From JAHEZL01 sp046074525 (GTDB taxonomy: Bacteria > Bacteroidota > Bacteroidia > Flavobacteriales_C > GCA-002722245): a DNA stretch of 64,000 bases. The notes below the pieces were generated by a model. That model was given only the letters and a program-made list of their open reading frames with translations. It was not told where the DNA came from and did not search any database. Numbering within the stretch: position 1 is the stretch's first letter; each line of letters opens with the position of its first letter. The translations under genes were made by a program, and so were the position numbers. The stretch spans positions 1-64,000 of the forward strand of contig JBJTOK010000055.1 in the NCBI GenBank assembly GCA_046074525.1. Reading direction: 5' to 3'. Below are positions 1 through 8,214 of this stretch, in pieces.

Positions 1-288
1 TTGTATTTCTTAACAATCCCGATTTACTACCCAAATACTCAACACAATCTTCCAATCACTTCACTTTGTCCATTGATTTTAAAACATGACAAATTTTCCC
101 CGGACAACAATGAACTTGTTTCAGGATCTGTCTTTTACCGAGGTGTAATCCTGCCTTTTCTCTTTCCCTTGATAATCCAGACTTTCTCTTCAAAAAAGTA
201 AAATAAAACAGATAATTTTTCAATTTTACTTTCTTGCCGCGCCTTTCGATATTCCCCAACTTAACTATCGTTTTATAACCCCTATAAT

Positions 289-1719
289 ATGAAGAAGATT
301 TTTACTTTTTTCAGTGTTTTATTGTGCTCAGCCGGATTATCGGCACAAGTGTTCGACGTGGATACTTTAGTTTGGTCGGGACCGACTGCCAACCGCATCA
401 ATATTGCCATTTTAGGCGATGGCTATACTGCCGGCGAACAATCGAAATTCATTACCGATGCCACGGCCATCAGCAACGCGTTTTTCAACGAACAACCTTA
501 CAAACAATACAAAAACTACATCAATGTGGTGGCCATCAAAGTGATCTCCAATCAAAGCGGGGTGAACCACCCCAAAATCTCTTCCGACAATATGTGCGGC
601 ACTTTGCAGGTGACGACTACTGATAATTATTTCGGCTCTTCTTTTGATTGTGGTGGCGGTAAAACCCATCGTTTGTTATGCGCGATGAAGGATTATAAAG
701 TTCCGGGCGTGATGGCTGCCAACTGGCCCGATTACGATCAGGTGCTCATTATCGTAAATACAACCTGGTACGGCGGAGCAGGCGGAACTTACGCTGTTAC
801 GTCCGTCAATGCCACCGCCAGTGAAATAGCCATCCACGAAGTAGGACATTCCTTTGCTAAATTGGCCGATGAATACTGGGCCGGAGCCTATTACGCCAGC
901 AACACGCCGCCCAACATGACCAACAATGCCGATATCAATACCGTGAAATGGAAGCCTTGGGTAGGTACAGTGGGGTTGGTCAGCGTAGGCTTGTATCCGC
1001 ATACCGGCGATCCTTCCTGGAAAAAACCTGTGAATGGCAAGTGCAAGATGGAATACCTGAGTTCTACTTATTCGAAGTATTATTTTTGTCCGGTATGCAC
1101 CGAAGCTCACATACTTAAGTTTTTTGACCTGACTAAGCCTTACGATGCCTTTACGCCTTCCAATGCATCTACTTTAAATGCTTCGGCTGATGTGGTTTTT
1201 GACATCACCACCGTGCTTCCTATTCCCAATACGCTGGAAATTGAGTGGACGGTTAATGGCAGTGTGTTAGCTACCGGTGCTTCCAGTACCTATACCGCTT
1301 TATTGTCGGCTTTGAATGAAGGCGACAATACCATTCAGGCGCGTTTGCTGGATAAATCGACTTTGATCCGCAGTGCTTCGCATACTTCGGCGCACGCCTA
1401 TACTATCACCTGGACGGTGAGTAAGTCGGCGACTACCGGTGTCAGTGTTGCCGCCAAAACCGATGATTTTAAATACCTGCTTTTTCCTAATCCGACCAAT
1501 AGCGAATCTGATTTGATTTATCATTTGAATGCCCCTGCCAGCATTCACATTATTTTGCAGGATGTGTTTGGCAAGCGTATTTCGGTGAGCAATGAAGTTC
1601 AAGTGGCTGGCGATCATCAGGTGAAAATCTCTGCTTCGGGCCTAAGCAGTGGAGTGTACATTCTTTCGATACTGAAAGACGGCGTAGAGCTTACCAGTGA
1701 AAAAGTGGTGATAGAATAA
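289..1719 (+). CDS. Secreted M64-family zinc metallopeptidase with T9SS sorting domain
   Basis: 476 aa. Residues 1-20 form a signal peptide ending in SAQ. A HExGH motif (H183, E184, H187) followed by a LADEY stretch matches the zinc-binding signature of the M64 family (IgA peptidase-like), whose catalytic domain fills roughly residues 25-285. A beta-rich segment follows. The last 80 residues start with an LFPNPT motif and end in a short GVY...KVVIE strand pattern, typical of a type A type IX secretion C-terminal domain. The protein is therefore expected outside the cell or attached to its surface. The substrate is unknown; IgA cleavage is known for only one family member and should not be assumed. 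The ATG follows an AT-rich leader, with no upstream in-frame alternative. Confidence 0.88.
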   Translation: MKKIFTFFSVLLCSAGLSAQVFDVDTLVWSGPTANRINIAILGDGYTAGEQSKFITDATAISNAFFNEQPYKQYKNYINVVAIKVISNQSGVNHPKISSDNMCGTLQVTTTDNYFGSSFDCGGGKTHRLLCAMKDYKVPGVMAANWPDYDQVLIIVNTTWYGGAGGTYAVTSVNATASEIAIHEVGHSFAKLADEYWAGAYYASNTPPNMTNNADINTVKWKPWVGTVGLVSVGLYPHTGDPSWKKPVNGKCKMEYLSSTYSKYYFCPVCTEAHILKFFDLTKPYDAFTPSNASTLNASADVVFDITTVLPIPNTLEIEWTVNGSVLATGASSTYTALLSALNEGDNTIQARLLDKSTLIRSASHTSAHAYTITWTVSKSATTGVSVAAKTDDFKYLLFPNPTNSESDLIYHLNAPASIHIILQDVFGKRISVSNEVQVAGDHQVKISASGLSSGVYILSILKDGVELTSEKVVIE

Positions 1720-1801
1720 TTCTTTATTTGAAGCAACTTTGCTCATTTCTCCTCGTTTTTATTATGGAATGGTTTTTGTTTTCATTTAAAAAACGAAGCT
1801 T

Positions 1802-2626
1802 ATGATAAAGGGTAAATTAATTAAAGGCTTTACTATCAACGGGTTGATTGGTATTACAGTATTGGCCTTTTCACCACAAGGTCCAGCTGAAATGGCTGAA
1901 GGTAAAATCCAGCCATTGCGAAAAATAGAAAATAAGGCTTTTAAAAGAGGTGAGAAACTCAAATACCGTGTTCATTACGGTGTTGTGGATGCCGGGAATG
2001 CTACGCTGGAAATCACAGCTGATACTACTAAAATTGCTAAACGCTCCACTTATCACATGGTGGCTAAAGGGTTTACCAATAAGGCCTGGGACGCTATTTT
2101 CCCTGTCCGCGATACTTATGAAAGTTATGTCGACCAGGAATCTATCCTTCCTTTCTTTCACAAAAGAAGGGTAAATGAAAATGGGTACATCATCAATCAT
2201 GATGTTGCTTTCAATCAGTACAATCACGAAGCGCTTGCCAACCAGAAAAAATATAAAACCGATACGAATGTGCAGGATATGGTGTCGGCATTTTATTATG
2301 CCCGTGTGCTCGATTTTGCACATGCCAAGACGGGTGATTTATTTGTAGTAAGTACCTTCTTTGATTTCGAAAATTTCCCATTGAAAATAAAATATATGGG
2401 TACTGAGGTGATCAAAACCGATTTAGGAAAAATTAAATGTTATAAGTTTCATCCTGTTGTACAAAAGGGGCGTGTTTTCAAAACAGAAGAGGACATGACT
2501 GTGTGGCTTTCTGCCGATGATAGTAAGGTGCCAGTTCGTGTTCAAACTAATATTTTAGTGGGATCTATTAAAATGGATTTAATTGAATATTCGGGACTTA
2601 CCTCCACATTGAACAAGGTGAAATAA
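1802..2626 (+). CDS. DUF3108 domain-containing envelope protein
   Basis: 274 aa. Residues 48-66 (GEKLKYRVHYG followed by AGNATLEI) are the start of the DUF3108 domain, a beta-rich fold common in Bacteroidota and Proteobacteria with no assigned reaction. A weak hydrophobic N-terminus (residues 8-25) suggests export, but a clean signal cleavage site is not visible. It lies 78 nt upstream of an M23 peptidase on the same strand, so the pair may act together at the cell envelope. That link is inference from position. Confidence 0.8.
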   Translation: MIKGKLIKGFTINGLIGITVLAFSPQGPAEMAEGKIQPLRKIENKAFKRGEKLKYRVHYGVVDAGNATLEITADTTKIAKRSTYHMVAKGFTNKAWDAIFPVRDTYESYVDQESILPFFHKRRVNENGYIINHDVAFNQYNHEALANQKKYKTDTNVQDMVSAFYYARVLDFAHAKTGDLFVVSTFFDFENFPLKIKYMGTEVIKTDLGKIKCYKFHPVVQKGRVFKTEEDMTVWLSADDSKVPVRVQTNILVGSIKMDLIEYSGLTSTLNKVK

Positions 2627-2704
2627 TAACTTTTTTAAATTTAACTAAAACGAAAAGGCAGATTTTTGTATTTTCCCGTCGCTTAAAATTTTTTACCCGG
2701 GAAA

Positions 2705-3964
2705 ATGAAGAAATATTTACTGTCTGTTTTTGCCATTCTTACTGGTTTTTCCTTAGTCTATTTTATCTTCATTAAAGATGGTGGTATTTTTGGAAGTGAT
2801 GAAAAGGTAGCTATCGAGAAAGATTCTGTTTCATTAAGAAAGTATGGCTTTGCCCTCGATTCTTTCCATGTTGTTGAAGCTAAGGTAAAGCCCAATCAGC
2901 TTATTGCCGATATATTGTTGAAGTATCATATTCCGATGGAAGATATCGACGATATGCTGCGACGTGGAAAAGATGTTTTTGATGTAAGAAAATTCAAGGC
3001 CAATCAACCTTACACTGTTTTTTGTTCAAGGGATTCTATTCAGAAAGCGCAATATTTCATCTATGAAATTAATGCGATTGAATATGTGGTGTACGACATG
3101 CGCGACAGCATGAAAGTTTATCTCGCCAAAAAACCTGTAGTGACACTCGAACAAAAAGCTTCAGGTATTATTTACAATTCCCTTTATGAAACAATGACGG
3201 ACAACGGCCTGAGTCCGGCCCTTGCCAATGAGCTCGCTGAAGTGTACGCCTGGTCCATCGATTTCTACCGCATTCAGAAAGGTGATAAATTCAAGGTGAT
3301 TTATGATGAACAGCAAGTGGACGGTCAGACTGTTGCTGTGAAGAAAATCAAGGCCGCGATGTTTGAGCATTCCGGACAAGAATATTACGCCATTTATTTT
3401 GAACAGGATGGTTTGAGCGGATATTATGATCAGGAGAGCCGCGGACTAAAACGCCAGTTCCTGAAAGCGCCTGTAAAATTCTCCAGAATTTCGTCGCGTT
3501 ATACCATGAAGCGCTTTCACCCTGTGCAGCAGCGCTGGAAGGCACACCTGGGAACCGATTACGCAGCGCCAACCGGTACGCCTATCATGAGTACTGCCAA
3601 TGGTGTTGTAGTGGAAGCTACGCACAATCGCTTCAATGGAAATTATGTGAAGGTGAAGCACAATTCAACTTATACAACACAATATTTGCACATGGTTAGA
3701 ATTGCGGAAGGCATTCGTCGCGGTAAAAGTGTTCGTCAGGGAGAGGTGATAGGATATGTTGGATCAACAGGTTTGGCAAGCGGTCCGCACGTATGTTACC
3801 GCTTCTGGAAAAATAACAAACAGGTGGACGCGCTGCGTGAAAAATTACCACAGTCGGAACCTATACGTAGTGCCAACAAAGAAAAATTCCAGGAAGTGGC
3901 TGATAAGTTTGTGGAGATGCTGAAGGAGATTGAGTATAAGGATCAGCCTGTAGCTGTGAATTAA
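2705..3964 (+). CDS. M23-family peptidoglycan peptidase
   Basis: 419 aa. An N-terminal membrane anchor or signal (about residues 4-24) is followed by an OapA/LysM-like region and a C-terminal peptidase M23 (LytM) domain, about residues 265-385. Visible motifs are HLGTDYAAP, giving the first zinc His and Asp, a GNYVKVKHNS strand, and YLHM, which stands where the family has its HxH-type motif. SGPHVCYRFWK carries a further expected histidine. The predicted role is cleavage of peptidoglycan cross-links in the periplasm, or activation of other hydrolases. It follows the DUF3108 gene and is followed by the hairpin at 4024-4063. Confidence 0.88.
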   Translation: MKKYLLSVFAILTGFSLVYFIFIKDGGIFGSDEKVAIEKDSVSLRKYGFALDSFHVVEAKVKPNQLIADILLKYHIPMEDIDDMLRRGKDVFDVRKFKANQPYTVFCSRDSIQKAQYFIYEINAIEYVVYDMRDSMKVYLAKKPVVTLEQKASGIIYNSLYETMTDNGLSPALANELAEVYAWSIDFYRIQKGDKFKVIYDEQQVDGQTVAVKKIKAAMFEHSGQEYYAIYFEQDGLSGYYDQESRGLKRQFLKAPVKFSRISSRYTMKRFHPVQQRWKAHLGTDYAAPTGTPIMSTANGVVVEATHNRFNGNYVKVKHNSTYTTQYLHMVRIAEGIRRGKSVRQGEVIGYVGSTGLASGPHVCYRFWKNNKQVDALREKLPQSEPIRSANKEKFQEVADKFVEMLKEIEYKDQPVAVN

Positions 3965-4023
3965 TTTTAACATACTTTTTAGTTCGTCAATTGCCCTCTC
4001 GTTGTGTTTATTCTCGCGTCCGT

Positions 4024-4063
4024 GATTGCTTCGAATTTTTGGGCACGAAAATTCGAAGCAATC
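4024..4063. repeat. Perfect 16-bp inverted repeat with 8-nt loop
   Basis: Arms gattgcttcgaatttt (4024-4039) and its exact complement (4048-4063) surround tgggcacg. It lies 60 nt past the M23 gene stop. The stem could end transcription, but no T-tract follows directly, so a mobile-repeat origin is equally possible. Confidence 0.8.
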
Positions 4064-4350
4064 TCCTCTAATCTTATTTTTGAGTATGTCATCCTGAGTG
4101 TACTCACGAAGGACCTATCGCCCTGCGTATCATCTTTTTTTCAAGGAAGCAAAGACTTACTTTTTTGTCTTGAAGCAAGAGAGTAAGCAAAAAAAAAATC
4201 AAGAGCCAGGAGATGCTTCCATCGCACACCGCGAAATTTTTTATCCGTCGGTGAGGGAAAAATTTCGATCCCGTCACCGCTGGCCCCCTCCTGGATCGGA
4301 CCTACGCCCGAAGTCGCCTGCCCATATTTAATATGTGGTAATAAAAATAA

Positions 4351-4370
4351 CTTTCAAAATATTTTGAAAG
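4351..4370. promoter_or_regulatory. Perfect 20-bp palindrome, candidate GbsR operator
   Basis: ctttcaaaat followed by its exact reverse complement attttgaaag. It covers the presumed -33 element (tttg, 4363-4366) of the next gene, so a bound protein would block transcription. The GbsR-type regulator immediately downstream is the obvious candidate ligand, giving autoregulation. A partial copy lies at 4917-4936. Confidence 0.6.
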
Positions 4371-4393
4371 TTTAAAAACATATATTACATTTG
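4363..4393 (+). promoter_or_regulatory. Bacteroidota-type promoter of the GbsR cluster
   Basis: TTTG (4363-4366), 19 nt, then TACATTTG (4386-4393), a full match to the TAnnTTTG -7 element. The start codon begins only 5 nt later, at 4398, so the transcript would start at or next to the ATG and be leaderless or nearly so. Confidence 0.65.
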
Positions 4394-4397
4394 AATC

Positions 4398-4901
4398 ATG
4401 GATCTCAACGAAGGCAAAAATAAATTCATAGAAGCGTGGGGCATTTTCGGTAGCGAATGGGGGATCAATCGCACTATGGCTCAAATTCATGCGTTGTTAT
4501 TAGTGAGTGCTGAGCCGTTGAGTACCGAGGATATAATGGAGCAGTTGAATGTTTCCCGTGGGAATGTAAACATGAATACGCGTGATTTGATTGCGTGGGG
4601 AATTGTGAGTCGCGTTTTGAAAAAAGGGGAGCGCAGGGAATATTTCCAGGCCGATAAAGATGTGTATAAGGTAGCCATCAAAATCATGAACGAGCGCCGC
4701 AAGAGGGAACTCGGACCGGTACTGGAAACCTTGCACGAATTAAAGCAGGTGAAAGGTACCACTGCCGAAGCCAAGGAATTCAAGAAAGTGATGAGTGACA
4801 TCAGCTCTTTTGCTGATAACACCGATAAGATGATTGAGCGGGTGATCAAAGCCGATGAAAACTGGTTTACCGGTTCATTGATGAAGTTTTTAGTGAAATA
4901 A
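4398..4901 (+). CDS. GbsR/MarR-type transcriptional regulator
   Basis: 167 aa. Residues 5-90 form a winged-helix DNA-binding domain of the GbsR branch of MarR proteins: an EAWGIFGSEWGINRTMAQI opening, STEDIMEQLNVSRGNVNMN as recognition helix, and a KKGERREYF wing. The C-terminal half is a helical dimerisation region. Family members often repress and sense small ligands; the ligand here is unknown. It heads a run of seven co-directional genes that probably form its regulon. The ATG lies 5 nt after a strong -7 element. Confidence 0.82.
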   Translation: MDLNEGKNKFIEAWGIFGSEWGINRTMAQIHALLLVSAEPLSTEDIMEQLNVSRGNVNMNTRDLIAWGIVSRVLKKGERREYFQADKDVYKVAIKIMNERRKRELGPVLETLHELKQVKGTTAEAKEFKKVMSDISSFADNTDKMIERVIKADENWFTGSLMKFLVK

Positions 4902-4916
4902 TTTTTTTGATTCAAA

Positions 4917-4936
4917 CTTTCAAAAAAAACTGAAAA
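4917..4936. promoter_or_regulatory. Partial second copy of the GbsR palindrome
   Basis: ctttcaaaa followed by aaaactgaaaa. It matches 15 of 20 positions of the palindrome at 4351-4370 and keeps both outer half-sites. It lies between the regulator gene and the next gene, where a second operator would be expected. Confidence 0.4.
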
Positions 4937-4961
4937 TACTGAAACAATTAAAATAAACTAT

Positions 4962-5345
4962 ATGGATTACGCTGTTGTTAACTACGGAATGTATCTCGGA
5001 CTCTCCATCGGAATCACCATTTGGGTGGCCAATACATTAAGAAAAAATGGTAAGCCTTTTCTGGAAGAAACTTTTGCTGGCGATAAGCAGATGGCGGAAA
5101 GCGTGAACAATTTACTGGTGGTGGGTTTCTATCTCATTAACGTAGGATATATGGCTTATACTATTAAAGTGAGCACCGAAATCAAGGAACTTAAGGAATT
5201 GATTGAAGTGCTGAGCTGGAAAGTAGGTCGCATTATTTTAATTCTTGGAGGGATGCATTTTTTCAATCTGGCTATTTTCTTCCGACTTCGTAAAGCAGCG
5301 ATTGACAGAAGACGTCTCGATAAATTTGTAAATCCGATAATGTAA
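4962..5345 (+). CDS. Small membrane protein of unknown function
   Basis: 127 aa with three predicted membrane segments (about residues 7-24, 45-66 and 85-107) and a basic C-terminal tail rich in Arg and Lys. No family recognised. It sits between the GbsR-type regulator and the DCC protein, 5 nt before the latter, so the two are almost certainly co-transcribed. The gene begins 60 nt after the regulator. Confidence 0.7.
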   Translation: MDYAVVNYGMYLGLSIGITIWVANTLRKNGKPFLEETFAGDKQMAESVNNLLVVGFYLINVGYMAYTIKVSTEIKELKELIEVLSWKVGRIILILGGMHFFNLAIFFRLRKAAIDRRRLDKFVNPIM

Positions 5346-5350
5346 TTTTT

Positions 5351-6148
5351 ATGGCAAAGAGCAATAAAATAATGTACTTCGATAACGGCTGCAGGGTTTG
5401 TCGCACCGGGGCTTTCCTGGCTTCTAAATCGGGATTTTCCGAAGAGGAAACATTAAATCCTGTTCAGGATATGGAAGAAGCAGTGGCTTGTGATATGGAA
5501 AAAGCAAGATACTGTAACGAAATGGCGGTGTATGATCCTTCCACAAGGGAAACCCGATATGGCGTAAAAGGAATTGCCTGGGTGCTGGAAGATAAATTCG
5601 GGAAAATAGCACGTGTTCTTTCGTTACAGCCATTGTACTCGCTCATTAATTTTTTCTACCATATTTTTTCATACAACAGAAGGATGATAGCGCCGGTGTA
5701 CACCAAAGTAGATAACGATTGCCAGCCCGAATTCACCTGGACTTTCCGATTGGTGTACATCGCTTTTGCAGCATTGATCAGTATTGGGGTTTCCTCGTAT
5801 GTTCCTATTTATACAACTTATGTTTATCTCTTGCTAGTGGGAACAGGCTGGCTGCTACACGCCTTGTTGATTTTTGTGTATGGTGTGAAAAACAAAATGG
5901 AATATTTCGGACACTTGGCCACCATCATGTTATCAGGAATTTTATTGCAGGTTCCATTTTTATTGGGTTATTATTTGTTTGATCTGCCGATCATTGTTGT
6001 ATGGTGTGCTTTATTGCTCAGCGATATTTTGATGACCTGGATGTCTTACCGTCGCGTAAAATACCTTGGATTATCCCAAAGGATTACTGCAGCCTGGTGG
6101 CTTACTTTGCATCTTTCAGCAGGATTTATTTATCTGTTATGCCGCTAA
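5351..6148 (+). CDS. DCC-type thiol-disulfide oxidoreductase-like protein with C-terminal membrane domain
   Basis: 265 aa. The N-terminus reads YFDNGCRVCR, the DxxCxxC-like motif of the DCC (DUF393/YuxK) thioredoxin-like family; C14 and C17 would be the redox pair. The thiol domain occupies about residues 5-115. After it come about five membrane segments (residues 130-265), which the small soluble DCC proteins lack, so this is a DCC-membrane fusion. It overlaps the next gene by 10 bp. Substrate unknown. The context of SRPBCC and NAD(P)-binding proteins suggests a small hydrophobic molecule is handled, but that is inference. Confidence 0.72.
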   Translation: MAKSNKIMYFDNGCRVCRTGAFLASKSGFSEEETLNPVQDMEEAVACDMEKARYCNEMAVYDPSTRETRYGVKGIAWVLEDKFGKIARVLSLQPLYSLINFFYHIFSYNRRMIAPVYTKVDNDCQPEFTWTFRLVYIAFAALISIGVSSYVPIYTTYVYLLLVGTGWLLHALLIFVYGVKNKMEYFGHLATIMLSGILLQVPFLLGYYLFDLPIIVVWCALLLSDILMTWMSYRRVKYLGLSQRITAAWWLTLHLSAGFIYLLCR

Positions 6149-6615
6149 TTGTTTTACATACCGAAATTGCTGCGCCCATCGAAAGGTGTTTCGATTTGTC
6201 GAGAAGCATTGATCTGCATTCCATCTCCATGAAGGATTCCGGAGAAGAGGTTACAGGCGGACGTCTTCACGGTTTGATTGAAGAGGGTGAGACAGTTTCA
6301 TTTCGTGGCAGACATTTCGGTTTTATGCAAAGTATCACAAGTAAAATCACTGCAATGGCAAAACCTCTTTGCTTTAAAGATGTAATGATATCCGGTGCTT
6401 TTAAACGCTGGGAGCATGTGCACAGCTTTGAACAAAAGGGAGAAAGAACGTTGATGACAGATCATATTGAATACGAATCTCCTTTCGGTATTTTTGGAAA
6501 GATAGCTGATGCATTTTTTTTGAATAGATACATGAAAATGCTCATTCAGAAAAGGAATCAAGTGATCAAGAATTTTGCTGAAAGTGAGCAATGGAAACAA
6601 ATCTTAAATGCATAG
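6139..6615 (+). CDS. SRPBCC-fold lipid/ligand-binding protein
   Basis: 158 aa. The pattern of an N-terminal HTEIAAPIERCFDLSRSIDLH strand-helix unit, a central run of strands (FRGRHFG; FKRWEHVHSF) and a long C-terminal helix ending in KRNQVIKNFAE matches START-like SRPBCC proteins, which enclose hydrophobic ligands. I place the start at the ATG at 6139, which matches the family N-terminus, although the frame stays open upstream. This start overlaps the end of the DCC gene by 10 bp, indicating translational coupling. Confidence 0.75.
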   Translation: MPLIVLHTEIAAPIERCFDLSRSIDLHSISMKDSGEEVTGGRLHGLIEEGETVSFRGRHFGFMQSITSKITAMAKPLCFKDVMISGAFKRWEHVHSFEQKGERTLMTDHIEYESPFGIFGKIADAFFLNRYMKMLIQKRNQVIKNFAESEQWKQILNA

Positions 6616-6617
6616 CT

Positions 6618-6668
6618 TATGGAATATTCATTTTCAAAAAGGAAAACAACCGAAATGAATATTCCATA
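6618..6668. repeat. Perfect 16-bp inverted repeat between cluster genes
   Basis: Arms 6618-6633 and 6653-6668 (core atggaatattcattt) are exact complements around a 19-nt loop. It fills most of the 80-nt gap between the SRPBCC and DUF2071 genes. No T-tract follows, so it is more likely a stabilising or processing hairpin or a protein site than a terminator. Confidence 0.75.
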
Positions 6669-6695
6669 TGGCCGAAAAAATAAAATTGTATACAG

Positions 6696-7364
6696 ATGAA
6701 ATTTTCTGGCGAATTGCACGAAGTAAGACTCATCAACTTTAGTGTTGACAAGAGTGAAGTGGAGGAAAAAATTCCTGCTCATTTTAAGCTGTTGGATTTT
6801 AACGGAAGAGCGTTGATTTCCATGGTCGATGTTCATTTGAAGAAAATGAGTGTGTCAAAGCTGTTGCCTTCTTTTTCTTACCGTCATGTGGCTTTTCGCT
6901 TGTTGCTGGATGATTCAGTTTTCAGTGGCGAAGAACCACACGGCATATTTTTCCTGCAATCTTTTTGCAATAATTCTTTAGTTGCTGCGGCCGGAAATAT
7001 GGTGGCCGATTATAATCTTTCATCTGCAAGGATTGCTTCAAACGGTAACGCGACACACATTGAACAAAAAGGAAAATATTTGGCTTATGAGTTGGATTAT
7101 GAAGCCCCCTGCAAAAAAAATGAACGATTATTTCAGAGTGTACGTCGCATTGACAGGGCCTATGCCTCAAGTGGAGAAAATATTTCATTAACGCGCATTA
7201 CCCGAACTGAATGGCCAATACAATGGGCCGATGCTGTAACCTTTAAAACCAATTTTTTTAAAAGTGCGCAGCTCGAAGGTGTCTTTAAGGTGAACAAAGT
7301 TATTCAATATGTATGGGAAGATCCTCAACGACTTCCTATTTTAAAATATGCTTTATGCGAATAG
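6696..7364 (+). CDS. DUF2071-like protein
   Basis: 222 aa, no signal or membrane segments. The opening EVRLINFSVDKSEVEEKIP and a FSYRHVAFRLLL stretch at about residues 53-70 resemble DUF2071 (YqjF-like, acetoacetate-decarboxylase-like fold), where the first strand pair is followed by a conserved Arg-rich strand. Function in the family is not established. Its stop overlaps the start of the following NAD(P)-binding gene by 7 bp. Confidence 0.6.
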   Translation: MKFSGELHEVRLINFSVDKSEVEEKIPAHFKLLDFNGRALISMVDVHLKKMSVSKLLPSFSYRHVAFRLLLDDSVFSGEEPHGIFFLQSFCNNSLVAAAGNMVADYNLSSARIASNGNATHIEQKGKYLAYELDYEAPCKKNERLFQSVRRIDRAYASSGENISLTRITRTEWPIQWADAVTFKTNFFKSAQLEGVFKVNKVIQYVWEDPQRLPILKYALCE

Positions 7365-8209
7365 TAGTATTAGGTGCAACCGGACATATAGGGTCCATGG
7401 TGATGAGTCAACTGCAACAACTTTTTCCGCAGGATGAAATAATTGGCTGCGCGCGTTCAGCCAAAGGGAAAAATTTTCTTTCCTTCAATATTTACCAGGA
7501 ACATTGGTCGGCACTCGGTAAAGTAGATGTGCTCATCAATAGTGTGGGTATTATTGAAGAAAAAGATGAAAATTCTTTTGAGAAAGTTCATGTTCAGTTG
7601 GTAAAAGATATTTTGAAAAGGCGCGAAAGCTTAGGTAATCCGCGCATAGTGCATGTTTCGGTTTTGGGTGCAGATGTGCGAAGCAAAGCTGAGTATTCAC
7701 GTACGAAGGGAGTGGCCGATGAGTTGTTGCAACAAGAGAAAAATGTGGCCATTGTGCGCCCGTCTTTTGTGCTCACTCCGGGAACTGCAATTGTTCAGAA
7801 GGTGAACATGTTGGTTCGCATCAGCAAATGGATGTTGGGTCTGCTGCTGATGCCCGCTCATTTTTTAGCTTCCAAATCTCAACCAGTGATGGGGGAAGAT
7901 GTGGCGGAGCTAATAGCAAGACTGTCAAAAAATCCTTTTACTGGTGTGGTTTACGCTACCGGACCAAAGCAAATGCATCTTTCCGATATGATTGGTTTTT
8001 CCAGATCCAAAGTGAAAATTGTTCCCTTACCTAAATGGCTCACACATTGGCTTTTTATGTTGATTACTTCTTTTAAAAATCCACTGATGAATCGTGATCA
8101 GTATTATTTACTGGCCCTAGATAATGTTCATGATCATTCCGGGATGGAAAAAATTTTGGGAAGGAAAGCGAGTGCTACGGAGGAGTTCTGGAAAAATGAA
8201 ATCAAATAA
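7358..8209 (+). CDS. Atypical short-chain dehydrogenase / NAD(P)-binding protein
   Basis: 283 aa from the ATG at 7358. The N-terminus reads MRIVVLGATGHIGSMV, an atypical-SDR GxxGxxG nucleotide-binding loop, followed by a Rossmann fold. VHVSVLGAD (about residues 98-106) and Y112SRTKG resemble the catalytic SYK region, and VRPSFVLTPGTAI follows at about 132-144. A membrane-like stretch at about residues 150-168 (MLVRISKWMLGLLLMP) suggests membrane association. The longer upstream frame would overlap the previous gene by 52 bp and lacks family similarity. Substrate unknown. Confidence 0.78.
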   Translation, partial: RIVVLGATGHIGSMVMSQLQQLFPQDEIIGCARSAKGKNFLSFNIYQEHWSALGKVDVLINSVGIIEEKDENSFEKVHVQLVKDILKRRESLGNPRIVHVSVLGADVRSKAEYSRTKGVADELLQQEKNVAIVRPSFVLTPGTAIVQKVNMLVRISKWMLGLLLMPAHFLASKSQPVMGEDVAELIARLSKNPFTGVVYATGPKQMHLSDMIGFSRSKVKIVPLPKWLTHWLFMLITSFKNPLMNRDQYYLLALDNVHDHSGMEKILGRKASATEEFWKNEIK

Positions 8210-8214
8210 ACATT

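Larger units (their letters stand above)
3965..4397. repeat. 433-bp gene-poor region built from inverted repeats
   Basis: No convincing gene is present. Besides the 16-bp hairpin at 4024-4063, a second inverted repeat (cgaaattttt ... aaaaatttcg) lies in about 4231-4266, and ccaggag/ctcctgg arms frame it. Phrases such as GTCATCCTGAG and AAGTAAGCAAAAAAA-like strings recall dispersed intergenic repeats that I know from Bacteroidota genomes. Short open frames here look like translated repeat rather than protein. Whether it is a multi-copy element needs the rest of the genome. The right end holds the promoter and operator of the next gene. Confidence 0.55.

Noticed and set aside
1..288. Short open frames on both strands at the left edge
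   Set aside because: No family motif or ribosome-binding site; one starts at TTG at the window edge. I see no gene here.
4004..4331. Two overlapping short frames in the repeat-rich gap
   Set aside because: They translate inverted repeats and low-complexity A/T runs and have no recognisable protein features.
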